Positions 7,866 through 16,088 of a stretch of 43,851 bases of DNA are shown here, piece after piece. The stretch spans positions 1 to 43,851 of the forward strand of contig NZ_JAATOX010000022.1 of assembly GCF_011806385.1 (NCBI RefSeq). The letters run 5' to 3'. Source of the stretch: Phaeobacter sp. HF9A. Lineage in GTDB: Bacteria; Pseudomonadota; Alphaproteobacteria; Rhodobacterales; Rhodobacteraceae. The position numbers and the translations under genes are program-made. The notes beneath the pieces are model-generated. The model did no database searches, was not told where the DNA came from, and worked only from the letters and a program-made list of their open reading frames with translations. Every line of letters starts with the position of its first letter. Positions within the stretch are counted from its first letter, which is position 1.

Positions 7866-8723
7866 TTAAGCCACCTTCCGTTCAAAAGCGACCGGGCTTT
7901 TCCAGCCTAGTGCTGCGTGTCGGCGGCGCGGATTGTAGAACCCGTGCATGTATTCGAAGATCGCCATCTCTGCCTTCCGCCGTGTGTCCCATGAATGCCG
8001 CCAGATCAGTTCTGACTTGATGGTTTTGAAGAAGGTTTCGACAGCCGCGTTGTCATAGCAGTTCCCCTTGCCGCTCATCGACACCTTGAACCCGTTCTGG
8101 CGCAGGATCTTCTGGTCGTCGTGCGAACAATATTGCGACCCGCGATCCGTGTGATGACTGCAGTCCTTTGGTGGTTGTCGGAACGCGATTGCCATTTTCA
8201 ACGCCCGGATCGCCAGGTCACGTTTCATCCGGTTGCTTTCAGCCCATCCAATGACACGACGGGAATGCAGGTCCAGGATCACTGCGAGATAAAGCCACCC
8301 CTCGCGTGTCCAGACAGAGCTGATATCGCCAGCCCATTTCTGATCGGTCTTGTCGGCGTTGAAGTCGCGATCCAACAGGTTCGGTGCAATGTTGAACTTG
8401 TGATCGCTGTCGGTTGTGACCGTGTGTTTGCGCGTTCTTACAACAGATATGCCGTTCCGACGCATCAAACGTCCGACACGACGGTGACCGACATCCAAGC
8501 CGATCTCTTTCAGTTCTTCGGTCATGCGTGGTCGGCCATAACTGCCCAGACTGAGACGGGACTTCTCCTTGATGTGGGCCAGCGTGACCAAATCAGACCG
8601 CTGTCTGCGACTGGCCCGGCCATTGCGGAATGCACGCAAACCACGTGAGCTGACATCCATGACCTTGCAAAGACGCGCCATTTCGAAAGTCCCCGCGTGT
8701 TCTTCAATGAACCTGAACCTCAT
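7866..8723 (-). CDS. IS3-family transposase OrfB (DDE integrase core)
   Basis: A 285-residue protein with the rve integrase fold of IS3-family transposases. The catalytic residues are visible: Asp in KWAGDISSVWT, Asp in HHTDRGSQYCS, and Glu in NAAVETFFKTIKSEL. The N-terminal ~60 residues are the usual HTH_21-like lead (HIKEKSRLSLGSYGRPRMTEEL). The ATG at 8723 overlaps the end of orfA. Length and motifs look intact, so the catalytic half should be functional if it is expressed. Confidence 0.92.
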   Translation of the reverse strand: MRFRFIEEHAGTFEMARLCKVMDVSSRGLRAFRNGRASRRQRSDLVTLAHIKEKSRLSLGSYGRPRMTEELKEIGLDVGHRRVGRLMRRNGISVVRTRKHTVTTDSDHKFNIAPNLLDRDFNADKTDQKWAGDISSVWTREGWLYLAVILDLHSRRVIGWAESNRMKRDLAIRALKMAIAFRQPPKDCSHHTDRGSQYCSHDDQKILRQNGFKVSMSGKGNCYDNAAVETFFKTIKSELIWRHSWDTRRKAEMAIFEYMHGFYNPRRRHAALGWKSPVAFERKVA

Positions 8724-8994
8724 GGCTTTTGGCCCGCGAAGAACTGCGTTGCTTTTTTAAGATCTCCCTCTCCTCCTTGAGAATGCGGGTCACGCGCCGG
8801 AGCCGGTCGTTCTCTTGGGTGAGGCTCAAATCCTCTTTCGAAACCACATCTGTATCTCGGTGCGCTGTGATCCATTTGTTCAGCGTCGACATCCCGACAC
8901 CCAAATCATCAACCACCTGCTTACGCTTTAGCCCACTGGTCAGCGCGATACGCACCGCATCCTGGCGGAATTCGTCCGTCCGTTTCAATCCCAT
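8704..8994 (-). CDS. IS3-family transposase OrfA (HTH), with unusual 3' end
   Basis: A 96-residue protein with an N-terminal helix-turn-helix (DEFRQDAVRIALTSGLKRKQVVDDLGV) and a leucine-zipper-like C-terminal half, as in IS3-family OrfA. At the A6G tract near 8754-8760 the zero frame gives KKQRSSSRAKSH, whereas the -1 frame gives KKATQFFAGQKP and a stop overlapping the orfB ATG (ATGA), which is the ending expected for this family. Either an A has been lost from the tract or -1 slippage at A-AAA-AAG restores the family-type ending. Confidence 0.85.
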   Translation of the reverse strand: MGLKRTDEFRQDAVRIALTSGLKRKQVVDDLGVGMSTLNKWITAHRDTDVVSKEDLSLTQENDRLRRVTRILKEEREILKKQRSSSRAKSHEVQVH

Positions 8995-9251
8995 AGTCAG
9001 TCTCCTTTGTTGCAGTAAATGCTATCAAAGGAGCGGCATCAAACCGCGACAGGTCCAGACAGGATTGAGGCCAAGGCATCAAGCGGATCTGCTGGCAAGA
9101 TCAACTCTGCCTCTGCATTGCGTCTATTCTGATAAGCCTGCCGGAGTGACCAAGGCGGGCATCACGTCAGGCTTGCAACGCGCCCGCGCCACGTCATAAT
9201 CGCGCTACGCAGGGGCACGATCTGTGCTGTATACCTGTCCAATGGGGAGCC

Positions 9252-10211
9252 ATGGCGGGCATTCTAACCTTTACCAGCGGGCGTTTCGAAGACGCCCAAG
9301 CGCATCTTACGCAATCATTCTGCCGCCACCAGTTGGTGCCTTGCGGCACCCGTGCCGTGCAGTTTACCCATTCTGCCGCAGCCTTGGGAGCGAACGCCTT
9401 CAACACGCTCAGTTACGGGGCCGAAATCGAAGTGCAGGCCAAGGGCCTCGAAGATTTCTATATGTTCGAAATGCCGTTGCGCGGTGGTGTCGATATTGAA
9501 ATCGGTCAGCAGCAGGCCCGGTCTGCGCCGGGACATGCATTGTGTCTGTCGCCCGGGCAATGGTTCCGATCACGCTGGCGCCAGGACACCTATCAATGGA
9601 TGTTGCAGATCAGCCGGGGCGCGATTGAGGCCGCCTTTGAACAGCGAGCCCGTCGCCGGGTCGCCGACGATATCGTTTTCGATCCGGTGATCGATCTGCG
9701 GTCAGAACATGGGCGCGCCCTGTTGCAGTCCATGCAGCGGCTGGCGGCGACCTCCGACGCGTTTGACGCGCAGCTCACAGACAGCTTTCAGAAACAGATT
9801 GACGCTGTGGTGTCGCTTCTGGTGGCGAATCTGCCCTATTTTCGGAACGGATCACCCGTGCCGCAGCGGTTGCATGCGACGCCGCGCCACGTGCGCCGGG
9901 CGATGGACATTATGCAGGATCGCTTTGCGGGCCCGCTGTCCGTGGCAGACCTTGCCGATGACATCGGCGTGTCTGAGCGCGCGCTTTATGATGGGTTCCA
10001 GCGCTATTACCAGAAACCGCCCTATGAGGTCCTGATGCGGATTCGCATGGAGCACGCTCGCGTGCTTGTCCGGGCTGGAGATCTGTCGCTTGCCGATGTG
10101 GCCCGGCGCGTGGGCATGGCGCATCAGGGGCGCTTTTCGGCACAGTATAAAAAGAGCTTCGGTCTGAGACCGCTCGAAGACCGCCGGCAGGCCATTGGCC
10201 TAAAATCGTAA
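9252..10211 (+). CDS. AraC-family transcriptional regulator of the TrpA/TrpB-like operon
   Basis: A 319-residue protein. The N-terminal half (about 30-190) is an AraC-binding-domain-like sensor (HALCLSPGQWFRSRW), and the C-terminal ~100 residues carry the two helix-turn-helix units of AraC/XylS regulators (LSVADLADDIGVSERALYDGFQRYY and LSLADVARRVGM). GGGGAG just before ATG 9252 supports the start. It lies 141 bp before the TrpA-like gene, transcribed the same way, so it is the probable activator of the uptake/catabolic operon; the inducer is likely the transported compound (inference). The 194-bp gap upstream, after the IS3 element, holds nothing I recognise. Confidence 0.88.
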   Translation: MAGILTFTSGRFEDAQAHLTQSFCRHQLVPCGTRAVQFTHSAAALGANAFNTLSYGAEIEVQAKGLEDFYMFEMPLRGGVDIEIGQQQARSAPGHALCLSPGQWFRSRWRQDTYQWMLQISRGAIEAAFEQRARRRVADDIVFDPVIDLRSEHGRALLQSMQRLAATSDAFDAQLTDSFQKQIDAVVSLLVANLPYFRNGSPVPQRLHATPRHVRRAMDIMQDRFAGPLSVADLADDIGVSERALYDGFQRYYQKPPYEVLMRIRMEHARVLVRAGDLSLADVARRVGMAHQGRFSAQYKKSFGLRPLEDRRQAIGLKS

Positions 10212-10230
10212 CGCCTCATCGGCGTTTTAT
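10211..10230 (+). terminator. Weak terminator after the AraC gene
   Basis: ACGCC, TCATC, GGCGT, then TTTAT directly at the AraC stop codon. The stem is only 5-6 bp, but position and T-rich tail fit a short intrinsic terminator that would separate the regulator from the operon. Confidence 0.4.
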
Positions 10231-10319
10231 CCGCATCCTGCAGAAATGTCGCGCGCGCAGCGCAGGACGCCTTGACCGGAGCATGAAGGCTTCGGTCTGT
10301 ATGAGCCATCGCACAGACA

Positions 10320-10338
10320 TGTCCGTTTGTTGCGGACA
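10320..10338 (+). promoter_or_regulatory. Dyad in the leader of the TrpA-like operon
   Basis: TGTCCG, TTTGTTG, CGGACA is a perfect 6-bp dyad ending 14 bp before the ATG at 10353, overlapping or just before the ribosome-binding site (AGAAAGGA). It may be an operator half-site pair or an RNA hairpin masking the ribosome-binding site. No promoter of convincing spacing could be placed upstream. Confidence 0.3.
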
Positions 10339-10352
10339 CAGAAAGGAATACG

Positions 10353-11129
10353 ATGCGCGCCTCCCCTGCGTCCTTTGTGGACAGCCCACTGAAACGTCAA
10401 GATGGAAACGCGCTGTTGAGCTGCTACTTCCCGCTCGGCGATCCAGAGGTGCCGGTAGAGATGATCGACGTCTATGCGGAGCAGGGGGTTGATGTGCTGG
10501 AGATTGGACTGGCCTCCTCGTACCCGTTCATGGATGGCGCCGATGTACGTGCTTCGATGGCACGGGCCGACCGAGCGCGCGCGCAGCGGGATCTGGAGGC
10601 GGTTCTGGAACGTCTGGCCCGCCATCGCAATGCGCCGAAAGCCCTATTGATGTGTTATGCGGATGCCGATCATCCGGCTCATGAGGCGCCTGGGTTCTGG
10701 CAGGGACTGGACAGTTGCCTGATCGTCGCGCAGCCGGGCGATCCTCTGGCTCAGGGTTTGCGGGCGCAGGCCGTTGCCGCCGGTGTGGCCCCTTCCGAAT
10801 TCATTGGCCTGCCTTTGGGTGACGCGGCTCTGACAGCGAGCCGTGCGGCGTCCTTCTATGTCATGCTGCAGGCGGGCGCTGGGTTGACGGGCCCGCGAAC
10901 GTCGCTTGATCCCGACAACCGGGGGCGCATTGATCACCTGCGCGCCGGGGGTGTCAGCGCGCCGATCCTGTTGGGTTTTGGAATTTCAAATGGCACGCAG
11001 GCCAAGGCTGCGCGGGCACTAGGGGCGGATGGCGTCATTGTTGGCTCACAGGTGCTGCGCGCGGCGCTGCAAGGCGCGCGCTGCCTGGCCGCGCTGTTGA
11101 AAGATTTGCGAGGAGGTCTCGATGCCTGA
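10353..11129 (+). CDS. Divergent TrpA-family (tryptophan synthase alpha-like) TIM-barrel protein
   Basis: A 258-residue TIM-barrel protein close to the TrpA length (~265). The acid/base pair of TrpA is kept: Glu50 in VLEIG and Asp61 in FMDGA, matching Glu49 and Asp60 of the enterobacterial enzyme. The surrounding FSDPLADGPT is changed to SSYPFMDGAD, and the RSGVTG loop reads AGAGLTG, while the phosphate-binding end (LGFGISN...GADGVIVGSQ) is conserved. It therefore probably performs a retro-aldol-type cleavage of a phosphorylated compound other than indoleglycerol phosphate. Its stop overlaps the FGGY kinase start by 8 bp. A second, more canonical TrpA homologue ends the same operon. Confidence 0.8.
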   Translation: MRASPASFVDSPLKRQDGNALLSCYFPLGDPEVPVEMIDVYAEQGVDVLEIGLASSYPFMDGADVRASMARADRARAQRDLEAVLERLARHRNAPKALLMCYADADHPAHEAPGFWQGLDSCLIVAQPGDPLAQGLRAQAVAAGVAPSEFIGLPLGDAALTASRAASFYVMLQAGAGLTGPRTSLDPDNRGRIDHLRAGGVSAPILLGFGISNGTQAKAARALGADGVIVGSQVLRAALQGARCLAALLKDLRGGLDA

Positions 11130-12624
11130 AGAGTCATGTGCAGAAGAGACATGGGTGATTGGCTTTGACATCGGCTCCACTGCCGTCAAGGCGGGTCTCT
11201 TTGGAGTGGATGGCACCGTGGTGGATCACTGGAGCCGCAGCTATCCCACACAACGCCCCCGCCCGGGGCTGGTCGAACAGGACCCGCAACATTGGCTAAA
11301 TGGGGTGTACGATGCGATCGACGCCTTGCTCAAGGGGCGGGATCCGGCGCGTGTCGCTGCCGTCGGCATGTGCAGTCAGGTCAACACCGAGGTTTTCGTG
11401 GATGCCGAGGGTGCGCCGCTGTTTCCCGCCATCACTTGGCAGGATGTACGCGCAGCCCCTCAGGCGGATGCTCTGAACGCGCGTATTTCAGCCGAAGATA
11501 AACTGGCCTGGTGGGGGGCGGATATGCCCATCGGGGCCAGTCATGTGATGGCCAAGATGCAATGGATGGCGGACAACCATCCCGACCTCTGGGCGCGCAC
11601 GCGCTATGTGTTATCACCGAAGGATTATTGCCTGCTTAAACTCACCGGGCAGGCGGTCACCGATCCGATTTCCGCCTTTGGTCAGGTGGGGCTGGATCTG
11701 GCTTATATCGAGCCGCTGTTGCAGTTAATGCCGGGCGCGGCAGAGCGCCTGCCTGCCCTGCGCTTTTTCACCGATATTGTCGGCGAGATGTCATTGGGCA
11801 GCTGCGGCCGGTTGGTTCCCGTGGTGACGGGCACGATGGACGCTTGGGGCAATCTGTTCGGCTGTGGCGTCTTTGCGCCGGGGCAGGGCATGTATGTCAG
11901 CGGCACCAGTGAAATTCTGGCGGTGGTCGGGGCTGCGCGCATCGGGGCGCCAGGGATCGTGACCTTTGCCACCGTCGAGGATCTGGTGGTGAACGCAGGA
12001 CCCACGCAAAGCGGGGCGGACAGCCTGCGTTGGTGGGGGGAAACGGTCGGGAAGTCGCCGGTAGAGCTGGTCGAGATGGCCCAGCAGGTAGACCGCGCCA
12101 ATAGCAATGTCCTGTTCCTGCCGCAACTTGAGGGCGAACGCGCGCCGATCTGGAATTCGAACATTCGCGGCTCTTTCATCGGTTTGGACAGCCGCACGGC
12201 GGGGCCGGAGTTCGCGCTTGCCGTGCTGGAAGGGGTCGCCATGTCGGCCCGGCATCTCTTTGAGGCGCTGACCGAGGCCGCAGGCTGCCGTCCGGAGTAT
12301 CTGCTCTATGGCGGAGGTGGCGCCCGCTCGGATCTGTGGAGCCAGATTCGCGCAGATGCGCTCGGCATTCCGCTGCATCGTTTCGAATATGGGGACGTCG
12401 GCTGTCTTGGGGCGGCAATCATGGCGGCGGTCGGCCTGGGGGCCTTCCCCGACATCAAGAGCGCGGTACCCAAGATGACCCAAGTCGAAGCCGTGTTCGA
12501 ACCTGATCCGGCGCAGAAGCCGCGCTATGATGCGATGTTCGACGCCTATCTGCGCGCCATGGAGGCGCTTGAACCCATTGCCCTTTTTAACAGCAAAGAG
12601 CATCGCGAAAAGATGCCGTCCTAA
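11122..12624 (+). CDS. FGGY-family carbohydrate kinase
   Basis: A 500-residue two-domain sugar kinase of the xylulokinase/glycerol kinase family. The N-terminal phosphate-1 loop (WVIGFDIGSTAVKAGLF), the catalytic Asp region (VVTGTMDAWGNLFG) and the C-terminal adenosine motif (YGGGGARSDLWSQIRAD) are present. It should phosphorylate the sugar or polyol brought in by the ABC transporter encoded next, making the phosphorylated substrate for the TrpA-like enzymes (inference). The start overlaps the preceding gene and the stop is 23 bp before the binding-protein gene. Xylulokinase itself is unlikely because no isomerase or pentose enzyme is nearby. Confidence 0.88.
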   Translation: MPEESCAEETWVIGFDIGSTAVKAGLFGVDGTVVDHWSRSYPTQRPRPGLVEQDPQHWLNGVYDAIDALLKGRDPARVAAVGMCSQVNTEVFVDAEGAPLFPAITWQDVRAAPQADALNARISAEDKLAWWGADMPIGASHVMAKMQWMADNHPDLWARTRYVLSPKDYCLLKLTGQAVTDPISAFGQVGLDLAYIEPLLQLMPGAAERLPALRFFTDIVGEMSLGSCGRLVPVVTGTMDAWGNLFGCGVFAPGQGMYVSGTSEILAVVGAARIGAPGIVTFATVEDLVVNAGPTQSGADSLRWWGETVGKSPVELVEMAQQVDRANSNVLFLPQLEGERAPIWNSNIRGSFIGLDSRTAGPEFALAVLEGVAMSARHLFEALTEAAGCRPEYLLYGGGGARSDLWSQIRADALGIPLHRFEYGDVGCLGAAIMAAVGLGAFPDIKSAVPKMTQVEAVFEPDPAQKPRYDAMFDAYLRAMEALEPIALFNSKEHREKMPS

Positions 12625-12647
12625 CGCAACAGATGAGGATACTTGTG

Positions 12648-13565
12648 ATGACCAACCTGAAACTGTCTTTGACTGCGCTGACGCTTTTGGCGAGCACCAG
12701 TCTGCCGGCTCTGGCCACGGATGTGAACGTCGTGACGCCCTATATGAGCTCCATTCCGACCAACGATATGGTGCAGGCATTCAAAGCTGAGGGCGAAGCC
12801 CTTGGCTGGGATGTGACCGTGATCGACACTCGCAACGATTTTGGCCAGCTTGCATCCCGGATGGAAGATACTGTGAACGCGGGCGCCGATGCGATCGTGC
12901 TGGTGTCCACCTCGGCCGAACTGGTGGCCGATCAGGTCGCCATGGCGGCGGAGGCTGGCATCCCAGTGGTGTCTCTGGACGGGGTAAAGGCAGAAAATGT
13001 GGCGGTCAATGTCACCTCGAACAATTTCGATCTCGGGGTGCAATTGTCCGAGGCGCTGTTCACTGCGCTGAGCGGCAAGGGCAATATCGTCAAATTCTTT
13101 CACTCCGCCCACCCCGGCGTGCACCAGCGGGAACTCGGGCTGGATGCGACTTTGGAAAACTACCCCGATATCAACGTGATTGCGGAGCATTTCGTGCAGG
13201 TGCCGGGGCCGGTCGATGACGGGCGCGTGGCCATGGAAAACATCCTGCGCCAGTATGGCGATGAGATCGACGGTGTCTGGGCGGCCTTTGATGATCCGGG
13301 TATTGGTGCGGAACTGGCGTTCGAATCCGAAGCGCCGGACTCGGATGCAATCATCATGGGGATCGATGGCAATGAACAGGCCGTCGATATGATCGCGTCC
13401 TGCACGCACTATGCTTTGACACTGCGCCAGGATTTTCCGGGCATGGCCAAGATCGGTGTGGAGCAGCTTGAAAAGATCCTGAACGGTGAAAGCCCGGACA
13501 GTGACGAGATTTTTGTTCCGGCCGTGCCGATCACCGCAGACAGCCTTGGGGTCAGCTGCGAATGA
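12648..13565 (+). CDS. Periplasmic sugar-binding protein (RbsB/Peripla_BP_4 type)
   Basis: A 305-residue exported protein. ATG 12648 is preferred over 12633 because GAGGA lies 8 nt upstream and the signal peptide then begins cleanly (MTNLKLSLTALTLLASTSLPALA). The mature protein has the ribose-binding-protein pattern: TPYMSSIPTNDMVQAFKAEGEALGWDV at the N-terminus (given in overlapping parts), GADAIVLVSTSAE, AGIPVVSLDG, and IDGVWAAFDDPGIGAELA. It delivers substrate to the ABC permease. The stop overlaps the ATPase start (ATGA), so translation is coupled. The ligand is unknown. Confidence 0.92.
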   Translation: MTNLKLSLTALTLLASTSLPALATDVNVVTPYMSSIPTNDMVQAFKAEGEALGWDVTVIDTRNDFGQLASRMEDTVNAGADAIVLVSTSAELVADQVAMAAEAGIPVVSLDGVKAENVAVNVTSNNFDLGVQLSEALFTALSGKGNIVKFFHSAHPGVHQRELGLDATLENYPDINVIAEHFVQVPGPVDDGRVAMENILRQYGDEIDGVWAAFDDPGIGAELAFESEAPDSDAIIMGIDGNEQAVDMIASCTHYALTLRQDFPGMAKIGVEQLEKILNGESPDSDEIFVPAVPITADSLGVSCE

Positions 13566-15145
13566 CACACACGGAGCCGGACCACATGGCACAGCAGGGG
13601 CAGAGTTTCCTGTCCCTGCGCGGTGTCAAAAAACACTTTGGCGGCGCCAAGGCGCTCGATGGTGCTGACCTTTTGGTGGAGGCCGGCTCCGTTCACAGCC
13701 TTGTTGGCGAAAACGGGGCCGGGAAGTCGACCCTGATCAAAATTCTGTCGGGGCTGATCGAGCCGGATGCGGGCGACATTTTGATCGATGGCCAGCCCGT
13801 TGAGATCGCGGGGGTGCAACAGGCCGAGGCTCTGGGCTTTCGCTTCATTCATCAGGAGTTGAGCCTCGTGCCGCATTTCACGGCAGTGGAAAACGCATTC
13901 ATCGGACGTCCCTATCCGCGCAAAGGCCCCTTTATTGATCGTCGGGCGATGCGTCAGGCCATCGAAGACACCGCGCGTGATATCGCGCCGGATTTGCCGC
14001 TGGATATTCCGGTGGGGCAGATGACGACCGGGCAAAAGCAACTGGTTGAAATCATTCGCGCCCTGATCGGCGCGCCCGCGCGTCTGGTGGTGATGGATGA
14101 ACCTACGGCCTCGTTGTCGGATGGGGAGGCCGCGCGCCTGCACAAGGCGGTCAAACGTCTGTCCGACACCGGCGTGGCGGTTATTTTCATCTCGCACCGT
14201 CTCGATGAGGTGATGGAGATTTGCGACAGTTTCACAGTGCTGCGCAATGGCTGCACGGTTGGTGCGGGTCGCATCAACCAGATCGACCGGGCCGGACTGG
14301 TGCATCTGATGTCCGGGCGCGAAGAGGTGCTGGGGGCTGCCGAGACCCCGCCGGTGGACAGCCCTGTTGTGCTTAAGGTGCGGGATTTGCCCTTTGGCAC
14401 GTGCGGACAGTCGGTGTCCTTTGATATTTGCGCCGGAGAAATCCTTGGCCTTTACGGGCTTGTCGGCGCCGGGCGCTCCTCTCTGATGAAGCTGATCTGG
14501 GGCGCTGCGCCACATGCCGGAGGGCAGATCGAACTGGACGGCGTGCCGCTGCGCCCGGGACGGATCGGGGACAGGATTTCGTGCGGAGCGGCCTATGTGC
14601 CCGAAGATCGCCGGAACGAGGGGCTGATCACCAGCCGATCGATTGCGGATAATCTGGCGGTGGCGCATCTGTCGCAGGTGCGTGCCCGGCCGCAGATGCC
14701 ATGGACCAGCCGTCGCAAGATGGCGGAGCGCAGCGCGACGGTGCAATCCATGCTGTCCGTCAAGATGGGATCACCCTGGCATGGCCCTCTGACTCTGTCG
14801 GGCGGAAACCAGCAGAAGCTTTTGTTCGGACGCTGGTTCGGAGAACCGACACGGCTTTTGATCTTGGATGAACCCAGCCGAGGCGTCGATGTCGGCGCCA
14901 AGGCGGAAATTCACGCCTTGGCCCGCCAGTTTGCCCGTGATGGCGCGGCGGTGTTGATGACGACAAGTGACATGGATGAACTCATGGCGTTGAGCGCCCG
15001 GGTGCTGGTGATGGCCGGTGGTGACATCACCGCAGAGCTTTCCGGTAACAGCCTGACACCGGCACGGGTGATCGACGCGGCCTTTCAGCACCAGTCAGAG
15101 ATCTCCGATACAGACTCACAGACAGAAAAAGAGACTCACGCATGA
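13562..15145 (+). CDS. Sugar ABC transporter ATPase (RbsA/MglA type, two nucleotide-binding domains)
   Basis: A 527-residue protein with two ABC cassettes. Domain 1 has Walker A GENGAGKST, signature MTTGQKQLVE and Walker B VVMDEPTASL. Domain 2 has the degenerate Walker A usual in this family (GLVGAGRSS), signature LSGGNQQKLLF and Walker B LLILDEPSRGVD. It powers import with the single permease encoded next. ATGA overlaps join it to both neighbours (13562-13565 and 15142-15145). A second in-frame ATG at 13586 (MAQQGQSF) is possible, but the coupled start fits better. Confidence 0.94.
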   Translation: MTHTEPDHMAQQGQSFLSLRGVKKHFGGAKALDGADLLVEAGSVHSLVGENGAGKSTLIKILSGLIEPDAGDILIDGQPVEIAGVQQAEALGFRFIHQELSLVPHFTAVENAFIGRPYPRKGPFIDRRAMRQAIEDTARDIAPDLPLDIPVGQMTTGQKQLVEIIRALIGAPARLVVMDEPTASLSDGEAARLHKAVKRLSDTGVAVIFISHRLDEVMEICDSFTVLRNGCTVGAGRINQIDRAGLVHLMSGREEVLGAAETPPVDSPVVLKVRDLPFGTCGQSVSFDICAGEILGLYGLVGAGRSSLMKLIWGAAPHAGGQIELDGVPLRPGRIGDRISCGAAYVPEDRRNEGLITSRSIADNLAVAHLSQVRARPQMPWTSRRKMAERSATVQSMLSVKMGSPWHGPLTLSGGNQQKLLFGRWFGEPTRLLILDEPSRGVDVGAKAEIHALARQFARDGAAVLMTTSDMDELMALSARVLVMAGGDITAELSGNSLTPARVIDAAFQHQSEISDTDSQTEKETHA

Positions 15146-16074
15146 CTTCCTTTGTCCGGCGCTACGGGACCTTGGTGGCCCTTTTGGTGATCATCATCGC
15201 CTTTTCCATCGCCTCCCCAATCGCCTTTGGCACCCCCAACAACCTGATCAATATCACGCAACAGATGACGCTTCTGGCGATCGTCGCAATCGGGGCCACG
15301 CTTGTGATGGCGGTCGGAGAATTCGACCTGTCGACGGCGGCGGTTGTGTCCTTTGGCGGGATCTTCGTGGTCTTTCTGTTAAAGGCGGGAGTGCCCGCAC
15401 CGCTGGCCTGTCTGGCGGTTCTGGCTGCGGCCGGGGTGTTCGGTGCGGTGTCCGGGTTTATCGTCGCCCGCTTTGAGGTGTTGTCCTTCATCACCACGCT
15501 GGCCGTCGGAACCATCATCGGGGGGATCACCTTCTGGCTGTCCGACGGCGCGACCCTGTTCGGGGACATCCCGGTGGGCTTTCGTGATCTGGCGCGGGGC
15601 AAGATCTCTGGCATCCCGACGCTGACCTTCTGGCTAATCGGCGTGGCCGTCGTGGCCTGGGTGGTGCTCGACAAGGTGGAAATCGGTCGCAGGCTTTATG
15701 CCATCGGCGGCAACCGCGAGGCGGCACGGCTTGCCGGGGTGCGCATCGTGTCGAACACAATGGTGGCCTTCATCGGCTCGGCCATGTTGTCGGCACTGGT
15801 CGGGATGCTTTTGACCGCACGGATCGGCAGCGCCAACCCGACGGGCGGAGGCGGTTTCCTGCTGTCGGCCTATGCCGCCGTTTTTCTGGGCATGACCGCC
15901 TTTCGCGAAGGCGAAGCCAATGTCCCGGGCACGCTTGTCGGTGCGGCCATCATCGCCGTTGTCGGCAACGGCCTGACCATTCTGGGGGTGTCGACCTTTA
16001 TGCAGGACATCATCACTGGGATGATCATCCTCGCCGCCGTTCTGGTGCGTCGCACCGGAACGCAAAGCCGCTGA
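15142..16074 (+). CDS. Sugar ABC transporter permease (RbsC type)
   Basis: A 310-residue polytopic inner-membrane protein with about eight to ten hydrophobic segments and the RbsC-family cytoplasmic loop RRLYAIGGNREAARLAGV that contacts the ATPase. The segment EFDLSTAAVVSFGG is the usual EFDLSVG-type family motif. There is only one permease gene, so a homodimer is expected. It starts within the ATPase stop codon and ends 14 bp before the TrpB-like gene. Confidence 0.94.
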   Translation: MTSFVRRYGTLVALLVIIIAFSIASPIAFGTPNNLINITQQMTLLAIVAIGATLVMAVGEFDLSTAAVVSFGGIFVVFLLKAGVPAPLACLAVLAAAGVFGAVSGFIVARFEVLSFITTLAVGTIIGGITFWLSDGATLFGDIPVGFRDLARGKISGIPTLTFWLIGVAVVAWVVLDKVEIGRRLYAIGGNREAARLAGVRIVSNTMVAFIGSAMLSALVGMLLTARIGSANPTGGGGFLLSAYAAVFLGMTAFREGEANVPGTLVGAAIIAVVGNGLTILGVSTFMQDIITGMIILAAVLVRRTGTQSR

Positions 16075-16088
16075 GACAGGGACAGATC

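Larger units (their letters stand above)
7828..9057 (-). mobile_element. IS3-family insertion sequence
   Basis: About 1.23 kb bounded by inverted ends: TGGACCTGTCACG at 7828 and the complement of CGCGACAGGTCCA ending at 9057. It carries orfA and orfB on the minus strand. It abuts the truncated orfA of another IS3-type element on its left. I see no clear target-site duplication (flanks ATG and GAC), so the junctions may have been rearranged. Confidence 0.8.
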
